The notes beneath the pieces were generated by a model, which saw nothing but the letters and a program-made list of their open reading frames with translations, was not told the DNA's origin and did no database searches. From Rhabdophis nuchalis (lineage: Eukaryota > Chordata > Lepidosauria > Squamata > Natricidae): a DNA stretch of 64,000 bases. Location of the stretch: NCBI GenBank assembly GCA_039707465.1, contig CM077645.1:162592503-162656502 (forward strand), in the 5' to 3' direction. Position numbers and translations under genes: made by a program. Of this stretch, positions 34,263 through 44,801 are shown piece by piece (position 1 is the stretch's first letter; the number at the start of each line of letters is the position of its first letter).

Positions 34263-34294
34263 ATACTCATATCTCTCATCTCTGAGAGTTTAAG

Positions 34295-34385
34295 GTAGAG
34301 TTTTCCAACCTTGGCAAGTTTAAGACAAGTGGACCTCAGTTCCTAGAACTGAATCCTAGAATTCCCCAACCAGCCGTCAATTGCA
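34295..34385. repeat. Half-copy of the hairpin MITE family
   Basis: The words TTTCCAACCTTGGCAAGTTT, AAGACAAGTGGAC and CCTAGAATTCCCCAACCAGC match one arm of the 24.6-kb MITE. The complementary arm is missing. The following 34386-35438 has no recognised feature. Confidence 0.6.
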
Positions 34386-35446
34386 TGTTGTTACTTTTTC
34401 AGCCTTCCCATCCCAAAGAGCTTTTGCTTTTCCTATTTCAAAATAAGTCCCTGTTTACAAATAGGTCAAAATCTGTATTTTCCCTTCCGTAACCAATTAA
34501 ATGTTCCTTTGACTTCCCCTTTATATTGCATTTATTATAAATATAAAGGGTACTATACTGCCTCTGCTTTCCCTGCTCCTATGCTTCAGTTCTCACTTGT
34601 AAGGCAAGGTGCCCAGTGTAAAAGTGTCATTTTTGATTTGCTCTTGCTTTTCTTTATCTCGTTCGTAAGAGCTTCTGCTTCAATATAAAAACTCTTAGAA
34701 ATGAGTGATAAGCTTGTTATTAAGTGGGAGATTTTGCTTCTCTGTGGACACTTAAATAATGCTCTCAATCTTACAAGCAGTGTTCTTTCATTTGGGTGTT
34801 TATGCACAAGATGAGGCACATCTACAATGCTGGAGAAATAGAAAAAGCATTTGTTCCAGGCACATGACGAAGTCTATAACTGTTGTGCTATAAATGTAAG
34901 GGGTGAAATGAACATTAGAAACCAAAGGATACAAACATCAGCTAAAGACTATGAATGCCAGTTATTACTGTTGGGAGTCAGGACAAGTAAGGAGTGTCAA
35001 AAATGTGCGTTGATCTAATTATTTAAAAAGACTTAAATTGTGTTTTATAGCAGATGCTGTTGAAGACAAGATAAGTGAATGACTGGCGTATTACAGACAT
35101 TGTGGAGCATATTGTAGAAGCATGACAGGCCATAACTCTTGAAGAACTTCGCCTGCATATTAATGCCGAATCCAGCAGAAGGAGCTGATGAAGTTAGGTG
35201 TTTTGACAAAATGAATCTGGGTTCTGCAAGAAAGAAAGAGATCACAATTTGAAAGGCTGACTCCTCTCCCTAAAGCTGAGGGAATATTCAGTTACAATAT
35301 TTTTGGTTTACCTTGACAATAACATTCTAAAATTGCTGCTCCTTTGCTAAAAAGAAATGTGGATAACCAAAAATCCAGATCTCTTTATGTGCAATTTAAT
35401 ACCCAAATTAAAGCTGTTAAAAGGCATATCAATGAAGCGATAACAT

Positions 35447-35669
35447 CAGTGGTGAAATTCATTTTTTTACTACCAGTTCTGTGGGTGTGGCTTGGTGTAC
35501 ATGATGTGGCTTGGTGGGCATGGCTTGGTGGGTGTGGCAGGGAAAGAATACTGCAAAATCTCCATTCCCACCCCACTCTGGGGCCAGCCAGAGGTGGCAT
35601 TTGCCAGTTCTCTGAACTACTCAAAATTTCCGCTACCGGTTCTCCAGAACCTACTGGATTTCACCCCTG
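35447..35669. mobile_element. Non-autonomous hAT-type element, 223 bp
   Basis: Ends CAGTGGTGAAATTCATTTTT and (other strand) CAGGGGTGAAATCCAGTAGG, with perfect 8-bp flanks GATAACAT (35439-35446 and 35670-35677). Internal repeats of GTGTGGCTTGGTG occur. Same family, opposite orientation, at 62256-62453, and partial at 63761-64000. Confidence 0.92.
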
Positions 35670-35705
35670 GATAACATCAATATCATGGGAAGGGATCATA
35701 TCACT

Positions 35706-36197
35706 GTGATGAGGCCACCTTTGGAATTCTGTGTCCAGTTCTGGTCACTACAAAACAAAATCCTAGAAAGATTGCAGAGAAGATCAGCAAAGATGATGAA
35801 GGATATGGAGGATAAATCCTATGAAAAATGATTAAGAGAACCATATATGTTTAACTTAATGAATAGAAGACTGAGGGGAGGCATTATAGCAATTGTCCAA
35901 TACTCAAAGACTTCCACAAGGAAAGGAAGATGGTTTATGGCACCTAAAGGTAGGAGAAGAAGAAATGGGTGGAAGCTCACTGAAGGGGAAATCCAACCTG
36001 GAAATAAGGAAGAAATTCCTGGTGAGAGCTGTTAAGCAGTAGAACAGTTTGCCTCCTGAAGTTCCATCATTAAACGTTTTCAAGAAGAGATTGGACAACC
36101 ATTTGTTTGAGATGTAAGAGGACTCCTGCCTTGGGTAGATGGTTGGACTAGAAAACCTCCAATGTTCCTTAGAGCCCTTTGGTTCTATAATTCTATG
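35706..36197 (+). mobile_element. CR1 LINE 3' end
   Basis: Encodes broken ORF2 C-terminal sequence (FCVQFWSLQNKILERLQRRS, then RRLRGGIIAI and GRRRRNGWKL) followed by the CR1 3' end words GATGGTTGGACTAGAAAACC and TTCTATAATTCTATG. Stops interrupt it, for example after EKMIKR at about 35828. It is the longest CR1 3' segment in the window. 36198-37822 beyond it is AT-rich and unremarkable. Confidence 0.88.
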
Positions 36198-37822
36198 CTG
36201 GATTCTTAAAGTCTTTGGTGATGCTGCCCCATGTTCTTATCAGATAAAAACAGCATTGATTTGCTATTTGAAGCATTGATGTTACATATTTCTGTCATAG
36301 CTTAGAAATCTCAGGGTAATGGACAGGCATTGATGTAAAATAAAGGCATAGATGTTCGTGTGCATTAAAAAAAAAAGTTGAGGCATAACATATTCTTTCT
36401 TTCAGTTTGTTTAGTTTGTATTACTTTTGCAATCAAAATTCTTAATTAAAATAAATATCCAAAGTGAATCAATGGAAAGGCAAAACCAGGCATTTATAGT
36501 GTGTTTTTAAGGCTGGTTAAATGTTTATAAACACTGCAAATCAATTGCAATTCACAGAAAGGGAACATTAAAAACCTAATACCTATCTATTTTTCAAAGC
36601 AGCTTTCTTCTTCCCACACATATATCCTTTTTCTTAGTATGCATAAAAGAAACAGTTTAGTGAATATTTTAGTGTTAAAATACTAGGATGTTTTTTTGTA
36701 TTACCAAATAATTCAATATAATTTTCAAGTTATTATCAATTTATATTGTACACCAACTGCACAATTTAAGCAACTCGTTATCTATTTACATCTCAGAAAT
36801 CTAATTTAACAATGATATCGAAAGATTTCACTTTAATCATTGCAGCATTTACAGTTTCCAGTTTGTACTGTATAAATTCCACTGCATTTGGCTGTTATTT
36901 TTTTATTTGATAATATAATGAAACAATTTTAAACAATCATAATATTAATGCCCATAATCAAAATCTTATTTCACTATAGTCTCTTATAGTTCTCAGGTGT
37001 TGATACAATTATTCACCTTCTTCAATCAAGCTTTTGCATTTTGTAGTTTTTACTGAATTTTAAATTATTTCTCTGATTGTATTGCCTCCTTCCCCTGTGC
37101 TATTTAGTATCAGAAATGGTAAATATTTATTTATTTTCCTTGGAGGAGGTCACAATAATGAAAAGTAATACTGATTTTTAAAAATAATGAAAAAGATGGC
37201 GAGGAAGCAAAGGAATAAGATGAGAAAAAGAGTTGCTACTGGATAGATATTGTTCTCAGGGAAATCAACACCCTCCCCATTCAGAGTTTACAAAACATTA
37301 AGTTTTAAGATTAATAAATGGGCATGCTTATAATTCAGGTCAATACATTTACATTTATACCATAAATGTAAGAAGTTGGTTCTAATTTCAGCAGTTTAGA
37401 TACAGACAAAAAAATATTACCACTCATTCATGTCAATTATGTATTATATTAGTGAAGCTCGTCAGGATCTCACTTGCTTCAATAAATGTCAGCAAATTAG
37501 ATGATAATGTGACAAAGAAGGTAAAATGTTTTACACAATGTGGGTCACACTGGAATTCATGAGCTGTTTTGTTTGCTGTGCTATCGAGTTTATGAATTGA
37601 TTACTGTCATACAATTTATAACAGTAAACATGCAAATGACAAAGAAAGCTCTTCTCATCACCATGATGAGAATACATCTGGTAGTTACATTTTCAACTGA
37701 TGATTTATTGCAAGGAGTGGTCACTATATGAATGAAGTAGCCTCTTTTTGTGGTCAATTCATGTGAGCCACATTCTTCTGTTGAGCAATGAAACAATATG
37801 AATTCAGGTTATAATGTAGAGT

Positions 37823-38105
37823 GGCAGACGTGGTGGCACAGTGGCTTAATGACACTGGAACTGCCAACTAGAAATGGTCTGAACTCTGATGGTTTGAGTC
37901 CAACTCCACAAGATGGGATGAGCTCCTGCTGCCTGCTCCCAGGTCCTGCCCGCCCAGCAGTTCAAAAGCATGCAATATTGTGAATAGATAAATGGCTAAC
38001 ACTCTGTGTGTGGAGAACAGAACCGGACTGAATCTGGCCAGACATGATGCAACGCAATGTGATATGAGACCCAAGAGTTGTGAGTCAGCTACTGTAAAAT
38101 AGTTC
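37823..38105 (+). mobile_element. Degraded tRNA-derived SINE
   Basis: Head GACGTGGTGGCACAGTGGC, B-box-like GATGGTTTGAGTCCAACTC, and body words GATGAGCTCCTGCTGCCTGC and CAGTTCAAAAGCATGCAA resemble the Sauria-type SINE. The 3' half is too diverged to match its tail. Boundaries are approximate. Confidence 0.55.
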
Positions 38106-38319
38106 ATCCCCTGTGGTGTACCAAGTATAGGAATGCAAGGACCAAACAGAATGAACTAGCAATTTAGGCCGTCAGGGTTGTACTGTGTCTAACATTTGTA
38201 GATTTCCCTGACATTGTATGCCATATGATAAACAAATAAATAAGTAATCCACTAAAATGGGGCATCTGGAAGCAGAATGCTCTTAAGATACACTAGCAAA
38301 TAACGTTTTTATTAAATTA

Positions 38320-38900
38320 CCGTATTTTTCAGAGTATAAAACACTCCAAAGTATAAGACACAGCTAGATTTTGGGGAGTAAAAGAAGGGAAAAATATCTG
38401 CTTCTGCCTCCCAGCAATTTGGCTCCTTGCAACAAACAGTACAGACAATATGCACTGTTCGTAGTGTTATATTTCAAACTATACTTGTACAGATGCTGTT
38501 GAAATTGATGTGCTTTCTGGAAGTATAGTTATTCTCTGCTATTTAAAAGAATAGCACTTTTTAAAACAATAGCACTGGGCTTCTTCAGAAGCTTTTAAAA
38601 ATCTTCTTCATTTTGTTAAGTTGTCTAGAATAATAATAAAGCAGTCTTTAACAAATAAGTCTAATAATTTGAACATTCTATAGGCATTTAGGGTTGTTGA
38701 CTTACCTCCTTGCAGCAAACAGCCTGATTACCACAAGAAAAAAATATCTGCCTCCCAGCAATTTGCCATGTGGAGGAAACAGCAAGTTTCACTTTCAGTT
38801 TCTCCCAATCATCAGCTGTTACAGCCTGCAGGGATTGCTATAACTTATTGAAACCTCCGCAAATATTCATAATACATAGTTGAGAACTTGGATGTAACCT
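38320..38900. mobile_element. TA-flanked transposon, one end plus interior
   Basis: Begins after TA with CCGTATTTTTCAGAGTATAA and AGTATAAGACACAGC, as at 33341. The interior has two related blocks (ATCTGCCTCCCAGCAATTTG near 38394 and 38744, each with CTCCTTGCARCAAACAG). No matching right end was found, so the copy is partial and its end is a guess. Confidence 0.5.
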
Positions 38901-39057
38901 ATAGGAGCAATCCATACATAATTTGGCATAGGTTTCATGTAGCAGTATTATTCTATGACTAAAAATATTTGATAGGCATACAAATCTTAACTTAATGCCA
39001 ATGACTTATAAATCGATGAGTCTATTTCCTGTCTTCATCCTTTCTGCAATAGTATTA

Positions 39058-39890
39058 GTATTAGTATTTATTATTTATTTATTTATTTATTAAACTTTTA
39101 TACCGCCCTTCTCCCTTCCGGGACTCAGGGCGGTGTACAGGCAGCAATAAAAATCAGTGGTATAAAATATAAAATACATAAAATACGTTTAAAAATATAT
39201 TAAATGGTAGGCCTCTTCTAAAACCTTAAAAACTACGACAGGCCGGCCGCACAAAATAAATAGGTCTTCAAGGCCCGACGAAAGAAGCATAGGTCCATGG
39301 TCATCCATAGGTCAGGGGGTAGGTCATTCCAGATGGCAGGGGCTGCCACAGAGAAGGTTCTCCCCCTGGGGGTCGCCAACCGACATTGCCTGGCTGATGG
39401 CACCCTGAGGAGGCCCTCTCTGTGGGAGCGCACTGGTCAGTGGGAGGCATTTGGCAGCAGGAGGTGGTCTTGCAAATAGCCAGTTCCCTTGCCATGGAGC
39501 CCTTTAAAGGTGGTTACTAGTATCTTGAAGTGCCCCCCGAAAGCCACAGGCAGCCAGTACCGCTCACGCAGGAGAGGTGTCACATAGGAGCGCCTAGATG
39601 CTCCCAAAATCCCCCGCGCGGCTGCATTCTGAACCAACTGGAGCCTCCGGGTGCACCTCAAGGGAAGCCCCATGTAGAATGTGTTGCAATAGTCCAGGCG
39701 GGAGACGACGAGGGCTTGAGTGACCGTGCGTAAAGCATCACGATCCAGAAAGGGGCGCAACTGGCGTATCAGGTGAACCTGATAAAAAAGCCCCCCTGGC
39801 CATGGCTGTCATATGATCTTCCAGAGACAGGTGAGAGTCCAGGAGGACACCCACCAGGAGGCTCGCCCTCTCTATAGGGGCCAATAGTAA
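39058..39890 (-). mobile_element. L2-clade LINE, 5'-truncated copy 3
   Basis: The minus strand encodes L2 ORF2 C-terminal sequence in two frames (RLDYCNTFYMGLPLRCTRRL at about 39680-39720, and GRTFSVAAPAIWNDLPPDL at about 39300-39360), joined by a frameshift near 39435. The 3' hairpin CACCGCCCTGAGTCCCGGAA / GGGCGGTATAAAAG and the (AAAT)n tail at 39062-39092 match copy 2. 5' truncation is near 39890. Confidence 0.9.
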
Positions 39891-40255
39891 TTTTATTATA
39901 TTCAATTTCTGTGTTAAGCAGTGAATGTTCTAAAAATTACTAAGTATATATTCAAATACATATTTACATGACAATTTTACTGAATATTTAGTCCTGCTTT
40001 CTGTCCAAGTATACATAGCTTTTCAGTTCAAAATCTTTATTTAAATATGGATTTTTCTCACGAAGTACATATTTCAAAGCCCTTACTAGAAATAAATGTC
40101 TCTCTAAAATTCAGATGTGGGTAATCCAAAGTAATAAATCAGTATGTTTGCCAGGAGATTCTAAGATGTAGAAATGACAGGACAGTTGAAAAGATCTTAT
40201 AGGGAATCTTTCAAAAGACTTTATACGGAACAAAATGTCTTGTTATCTGCAAACT

Positions 40256-40366
40256 TGTAAGGCAAAAATATACATTAACCAATGAGAATGCACTGATTGT
40301 GCTCTGCAAACCATGCAGAGCACAATGAGTGCATTCTCATTGGTTAATGTATATTTTTGCCTTACA
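40256..40366. repeat. Near-perfect 53-bp-arm palindrome
   Basis: Arms 40256-40308 and 40314-40366 are reverse complements with a single mismatch (at 40295 against 40327) around the 5-nt loop AACCA. The arm reads TGTAAGGCAAAAATATACAT, then TAACCAATGAGAATGCACT. A partial direct copy (TTAAGGCAAAAT) follows at 40369-40380. There is no 8-bp or TA target duplication and no match to the other MITEs here. It could be a young MITE, a replication template-switch product, or a long-hairpin RNA locus. Confidence 0.9.
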
Positions 40367-40530
40367 CATTAAGGCAAAATACTGTATAAGTACTGTAACC
40401 ATCACAATGCTTATATTTGTTCCTATAGGACAGCTCCAAATATTGTTGCTGAATAAAGTATTATCATTATCAGATAATCCCCATCTTTTCATTGGTTGTA
40501 GTATTAGGATACATTTCATATGAACATGAT

Positions 40531-41163
40531 ATTGTTGTGGTCCACCGGCAGCCTGCAGAGCTGGCAGCAGAGTTGGACAGTGAGGAGGTTGGGGAGGAAC
40601 ATGGGCCAGTACTAGAGTCTGGGAAAGGCTTGGAAGAGGGCTCTACATCAGAGGCAGAGAGGGGGCCAGGGCCATCTGGGAGTTAGGTGCTGCCTCCGGA
40701 GCCTCCAGAGTCAGACATCAGTGAAGCAGACCCCCTGTTCCCAATGCATGCATGTGCAGAGCTGCCAGAAGGCAAGGACAGTTAATACAGAAGAGACAAC
40801 TTGGGAATAAGGTTTTGAGGTGATTGGCCCCTCCTATAGGATATAAAGGAGGAATAAAGGCATGTGAGCCTTTGCAAGAAGCAACTTGGTTCATGCTGGT
40901 CAGTTTACCTTCTGAAGCTCTGTTTTGACTCTTTGCTCCATGTGGCCTTGTCAAGCTAATTGCCAATTAAGTCTTTGGCAGTGTTTCAAGGAAGATAAAG
41001 TTGGATGCTTATCAGCCTTATCCTGAAAGACTTTGGCAGCCTACTGTAGGACTCTGTACAACTATTTGGGACCCATTAAAGGCTGTGAATAAACTTAATT
41101 CACAGCCTTTGAAATAAAAATAGAGTTTTTGGGACTAAGCATCTGCTTTTTACTGTATCAGGA
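40531..41163 (+). mobile_element. LTR-like segment (solo LTR candidate)
   Basis: GC-richer segment of about 630 bp starting TGTTGTGGTCCACCGGCAG, with a TATA-like GGATATAAAGGAGG near 40839, polyadenylation-like AATAAA words near 40854 and 41088, and a possible CA end near 41159. This order is typical of a retroviral-type or gypsy-type LTR. No flanking gag or pol and no clear 4-6 bp target duplication were found, so the boundaries and class are uncertain. Confidence 0.45.
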
Positions 41164-41420
41164 AGCCTAGGTCAGAAAAAATATCAAGATTTAGATCCCT
41201 ATCCCATTCGTGTCAGAGACACCATTTAACTCACTTCTGAGTTGAAAGGATTAGCCGGTGACATAACTGTTGCCCAGGGAATGCCCATGGGGGCTCCTTT
41301 CATGTCCCCATCAATTTTCTGGAGCAAATGACAGGAGCTCATGCAGCAGCACCCAGGTCTTGAATGTGGGCTTGCAACTTCTATCCCAGCATCCTAACCA
41401 TGTGAGTTTTAGATATCTTG

Positions 41421-41532
41421 AAGAGCCATGCAATTAGAAAGTATTTTCAAACTCTTAAAGTGGTTCCACTGTGGTTCATTTAACCAGAAGGAAGACAAGA
41501 GGGAGTTTTTACATTGTGTGATTGCAATATGG
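41421..41532 (+). repeat. Direct repeat, copy 1 of a local pair
   Basis: Shares TCAAACTCTTAAAGTGG, CATTTAAC and GACAAGAGGGAGTTTT with 42641-42736, about 1.2 kb away in the same orientation. It may be two copies of an unnamed repeat. The spacer includes a 133-codon frame at 42124-42525 with no recognisable motif. Confidence 0.7.
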
Positions 41533-41825
41533 CTGAAGTTGCTGAGCTTGTCAGCTGGTTTGAGATCCGGGCATTGTGCAATGGGGTGAGTTCCCGTTAT
41601 TTACCCTAACTTTTCCTAACCTAGCAGTTTGAAAGCATGCAACTGAGAGCCTGCAACTGAGAGTAGATAAATAGGCAACACTTTGGTGGGAAGGTAACAG
41701 TGTTTGGTATGCCTTGGCAAATAGTCACGTTGCCACATGAGCATGGAAATATCTTTGGACAATTGGATAAGAAATGGAAATGAGTCTCACATGACTGGTC
41801 TTTACTTTTATCTTTTAAAAAGAAT
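41533..41825 (+). mobile_element. Degraded Sauria-type SINE
   Basis: The words GTTGCTGAGCTTGTCAGCTG, AATGGGGTGAGTTCCCGTTA, AACCTAGCAGTTTGAAAGCA and CACTTTGGTGGGAAGGTAAC match the SINE at 27512-27861, but the tRNA head and tail are eroded. Confidence 0.65.
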
Positions 41826-42640
41826 TTAGAAATAGGATGGGATATGAAGCTTGGTGGGGACCTGTAGGACCACAGGTGTTATGTAATTTATTCCTACCTT
41901 AATTGCTCCAGTCATAATGAGTGAAGAATATCTTCACTAAGATTGTATTCCTGCCTGGCTGTGAAAGCAGTATCTTGAGTAATTGCTGGGTAAGAGTAAT
42001 TGATTAACTTCAAAGTTGTAATTAAGAGGTCACCTCTGCTTTGTTGCATAACCATTTAAAAAAAACATTTTAGGTGAATTTTTTTTTAACAAATGTACAC
42101 GCACAAGTTGTATCTCTCTTAATATGGTTCAGGCTATGACATACGCATGCGTGTATCATCAGAAAGCATTAACATGTCTTTTCCCCTCTTTGAAAATACA
42201 ATTGTATTCTTCTGCAAATGAACAGCTTCAATCTGTAGGGTCTTCTTCTGTGCTTGACAGAAGATGGAATTGTACCACTGGGAAAGCAAAGGCATGGTTT
42301 GGCATTAATTGTACCAAACAGATTTGGGAAGCAGAAAGCATCTGCACATTTGTAAACAGGTTAGAAAATGTAGTAGCAGCTTTAGTTTATAACCACAGAG
42401 ATTCACTAAGCATTATACGATATGTATATATCTCCAGTTCATGTGTTAATTCTTGTTTGGAAACTATAAATATCTTTATTTATTTGCCTTGCTGTGTGAG
42501 CCATTCATACTTGATATTTTATTAAGCTTCCTTTGTGGATATACAATAAGCTATTTGCTTCACCATTGCTGTATAACCTTCCAATTAAATATCATCAGAA
42601 TTATATCTTTTTTCCAGTTATGGACAAAGTTTATACTAGG

Positions 42641-42736
42641 AGCCATGGATCAGAAAGTATTTCCAAGCTCTTAAAGTGGGTCATTTAACTAGAATGCAGA
42701 CAAGAGGGAGTTTTGAGACTGTCTGTTTGCAACATG
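42641..42736 (+). repeat. Direct repeat, copy 2 of a local pair
   Basis: Counterpart of 41421-41532, with one block of about 14 bp missing near the middle. Confidence 0.7.
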
Positions 42737-43018
42737 GTGTCATGAGTTCAACGTATAAAATCAACCTTCAGCAACTTCATCTTTTAGCTTTCCTTCAGAT
42801 TGCTTTATTATAAAGTTGATTTTATTATTTATTGTTAAGTGTTATTGCATATACATTTGCAATGTGATAGAGAATGAACAGTTTAGTAAATCATATAATT
42901 AAGAGATGGCATTACTACTTAGTAAATTCTTATTAGATATTCTTTGCTAGGTGGACTTCTGGTTGCCATTGCTACAGGAACTAGACAATACTAAACATAG
43001 CCACTCAGGCTGAAACTC

Positions 43019-43108
43019 TGGAGTCCTTGGTGCTGTCTGAGCTTGGTTATTTGCTTGCAGACATTTCATTATTCAACTACTTAGGTCAGAGAGCACCAAG
43101 GACTCCAT
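43019..43108 (-). repeat. Retroelement-end-like repeat with 21-bp inverted arms
   Basis: GGAGTCCTTGGTGCTGTCTGA (21 bp) is the reverse complement, with one mismatch, of the segment ending at 43108. The interior (GCTTGCAGACATTTCATT) is the minus-strand version of the repeat at 358-436. Confidence 0.5.
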
Positions 43109-43139
43109 GCAGCATCTAGTCCATGGCAAAGGAGGTGTT

Positions 43140-43385
43140 CAGACATGGTATTCAGCCAGTTTGGACTAGTTCAGCCAAACTGGTAGCAGAGTGGGTGGGC
43201 CCATCTCCCGCCCATGCACCCTGGCTCAATGCCATTCTATTTAGACACATTTTTGAGGCCGGGCACATGCGTGGAAGGTGCACATGTGAGCAAAGTACAT
43301 GCATAGAAGGCCACATAGAAGTAAGCGAAGTGAGCAGGCACACGCAGGGCAAACCAGTGGTAACAAAATGTGAAACCCACCGCTG
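43140..43385. mobile_element. hAT-type element, eroded, 246 bp
   Basis: Left CAGACATGGTATTCAGCCAG and right (other strand) CAGCGGTGGGTTTCACATTT resemble the terminal words of the hAT-type elements at 18728 and 62635. No matching 8-bp duplication was found. A further hAT-like right end (TTTGACACTTCTG) lies at 43504-43516, and another possible left end (CAGAGGTGGGTT) at 44139. Confidence 0.45.
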
Positions 43386-43524
43386 CTCCATGGGTGTCAC
43401 ATTGCGGCATCACGTTGCTGTCACATTATTTTTCATGATGTTTTTGCCTTCAGGGACATGGGGTGGGCATGGCCTGTGCATGACACATTCAGCGGGCCAC
43501 CAGTTTGACACTTCTGATCTAATC

Positions 43525-44454
43525 AAATCCACCCATTTGTTCCTCTATTATCCTTATTAAATATTTGGATTTGTGAGTCATTAACACGATTTGAAACACT
43601 ATTTTAGCACACAGTACATATAGGAAAATATTTTGATGTTAAAAATGTTAATGTTACATTCAATTATAACGTTGGTAAGTTTTTTGAGTAATTATAACAA
43701 GGAAGGAGTTGTACTAAAAGAATTATTAGGATAAATTATTAGGATAAATTGCTAAAGTAGTAAGTAATATTAGTCTGGATATCAAAAATTAACACTACTC
43801 TTGAATTCAAAAATTATCTATTTTTGAAAAAGCTATTTTTATTCATAAAAAAATGATGCATTTCTTTTTTGCATAGACCTCATGGGATTTCACAGCAATA
43901 TATTATCATTCTCTGTAAATTAAAAACATTGACAGAAAGTTTCATTGTTTGACATGTATTTGGTACATATCATTATTAGTTAGTTTATGTTATTTTTCTG
44001 TTTTTCCTTTGGTGAGGGTTCTATTGCTTTTTCCTCTTCTTGTTTTGTTTTTAAAAATGTGATTAAATAAAATGAAAAGTTAAAAAAAATAACATATTCT
44101 AATCAAACATGCATAATAGGGTATAAATTCCCTTCTACCAGAGGTGGGTTACCAATTACAATTTCTGGGCTACTTTCAAGGGCCGTCCCATTACTAGTGC
44201 ATGTAGCACCAGTGTCAGATCTCTCTTTGTCTCTTTCAAGAAAGGGTGTGGTTATTTTTTAGTCATCAATCTGTGTCATCAATGTAATATCACTATCCTG
44301 ATTACTGTAACTAGCATTTTCTGCCCGCAAATGTATGTATATATAATGAGCATGTAATCTTGCTTCCATCAAGCTGTCAACGAGATTACTAAAAAAATAG
44401 AACATTGAATTAATTTTATATTATTAATTGGGAAAAGAAGATAAAACCTTAGGG

Positions 44455-44458
<4 letters not shown>
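43525..44458. other. Mostly unique AT-rich DNA
   Basis: Possible old L1-like T-rich 3' end near 43980-44090 ending in an A-rich run. A tandem GGATAAATT duplication is at 43729-43751. Nothing else was recognised. Confidence 0.4.

Positions 44459-44551
<93 letters not shown>
44459..44551. repeat. (TA)46 microsatellite
   Basis: Pure alternating TA for 93 bp. It ends about 250 bp upstream of the ORF1-only L1-type insertion. Confidence 0.97.
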
Positions 44552-44786
44552 CTTTTTGTTCAGCAACAATTAAAGCAGTGGGTCAGATTTCTCCCTTCTG
44601 ATGTTTGGACAGAATTTCCTGCATGTGGCTTGACCAGTGTACTCTTTGACATCATGTTGGAGAAAAATTAATACCAAATAAGATTAAGCTCTACAATTCT
44701 TTAATTTCTTAAGATATACATGTGAGAATTGCTTACAAATAAATTGTTTCTTAGAAAGAATATTTCACTACTCTATAAGAACAATC

Positions 44787-44801
44787 AAGAAAAGAAATAT
44801 G
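44787..44801. repeat. Target site duplication, left (15 bp)
   Basis: AAGAAAAGAAATATG here is repeated exactly at 46745-46759. The cleavage context TC/AAGAAA resembles the L1 endonuclease preference TT/AAAA. Confidence 0.88.

Noticed and set aside
42124..42525. 133-codon protein gene
   Set aside because: No recognisable motif, AT-rich chance-like composition, lies between repeats; kept only as a point to check.
43114..43524. Outer hAT element with flanks ATCTAGTC / ATCTAATC
   Set aside because: The right end TTTGACACTTCTG fits, but the left end does not resemble the family, so the match of flanks may be chance.
44139..44240. hAT left end CAGAGGTGGGTT
   Set aside because: No right end or target duplication found nearby.
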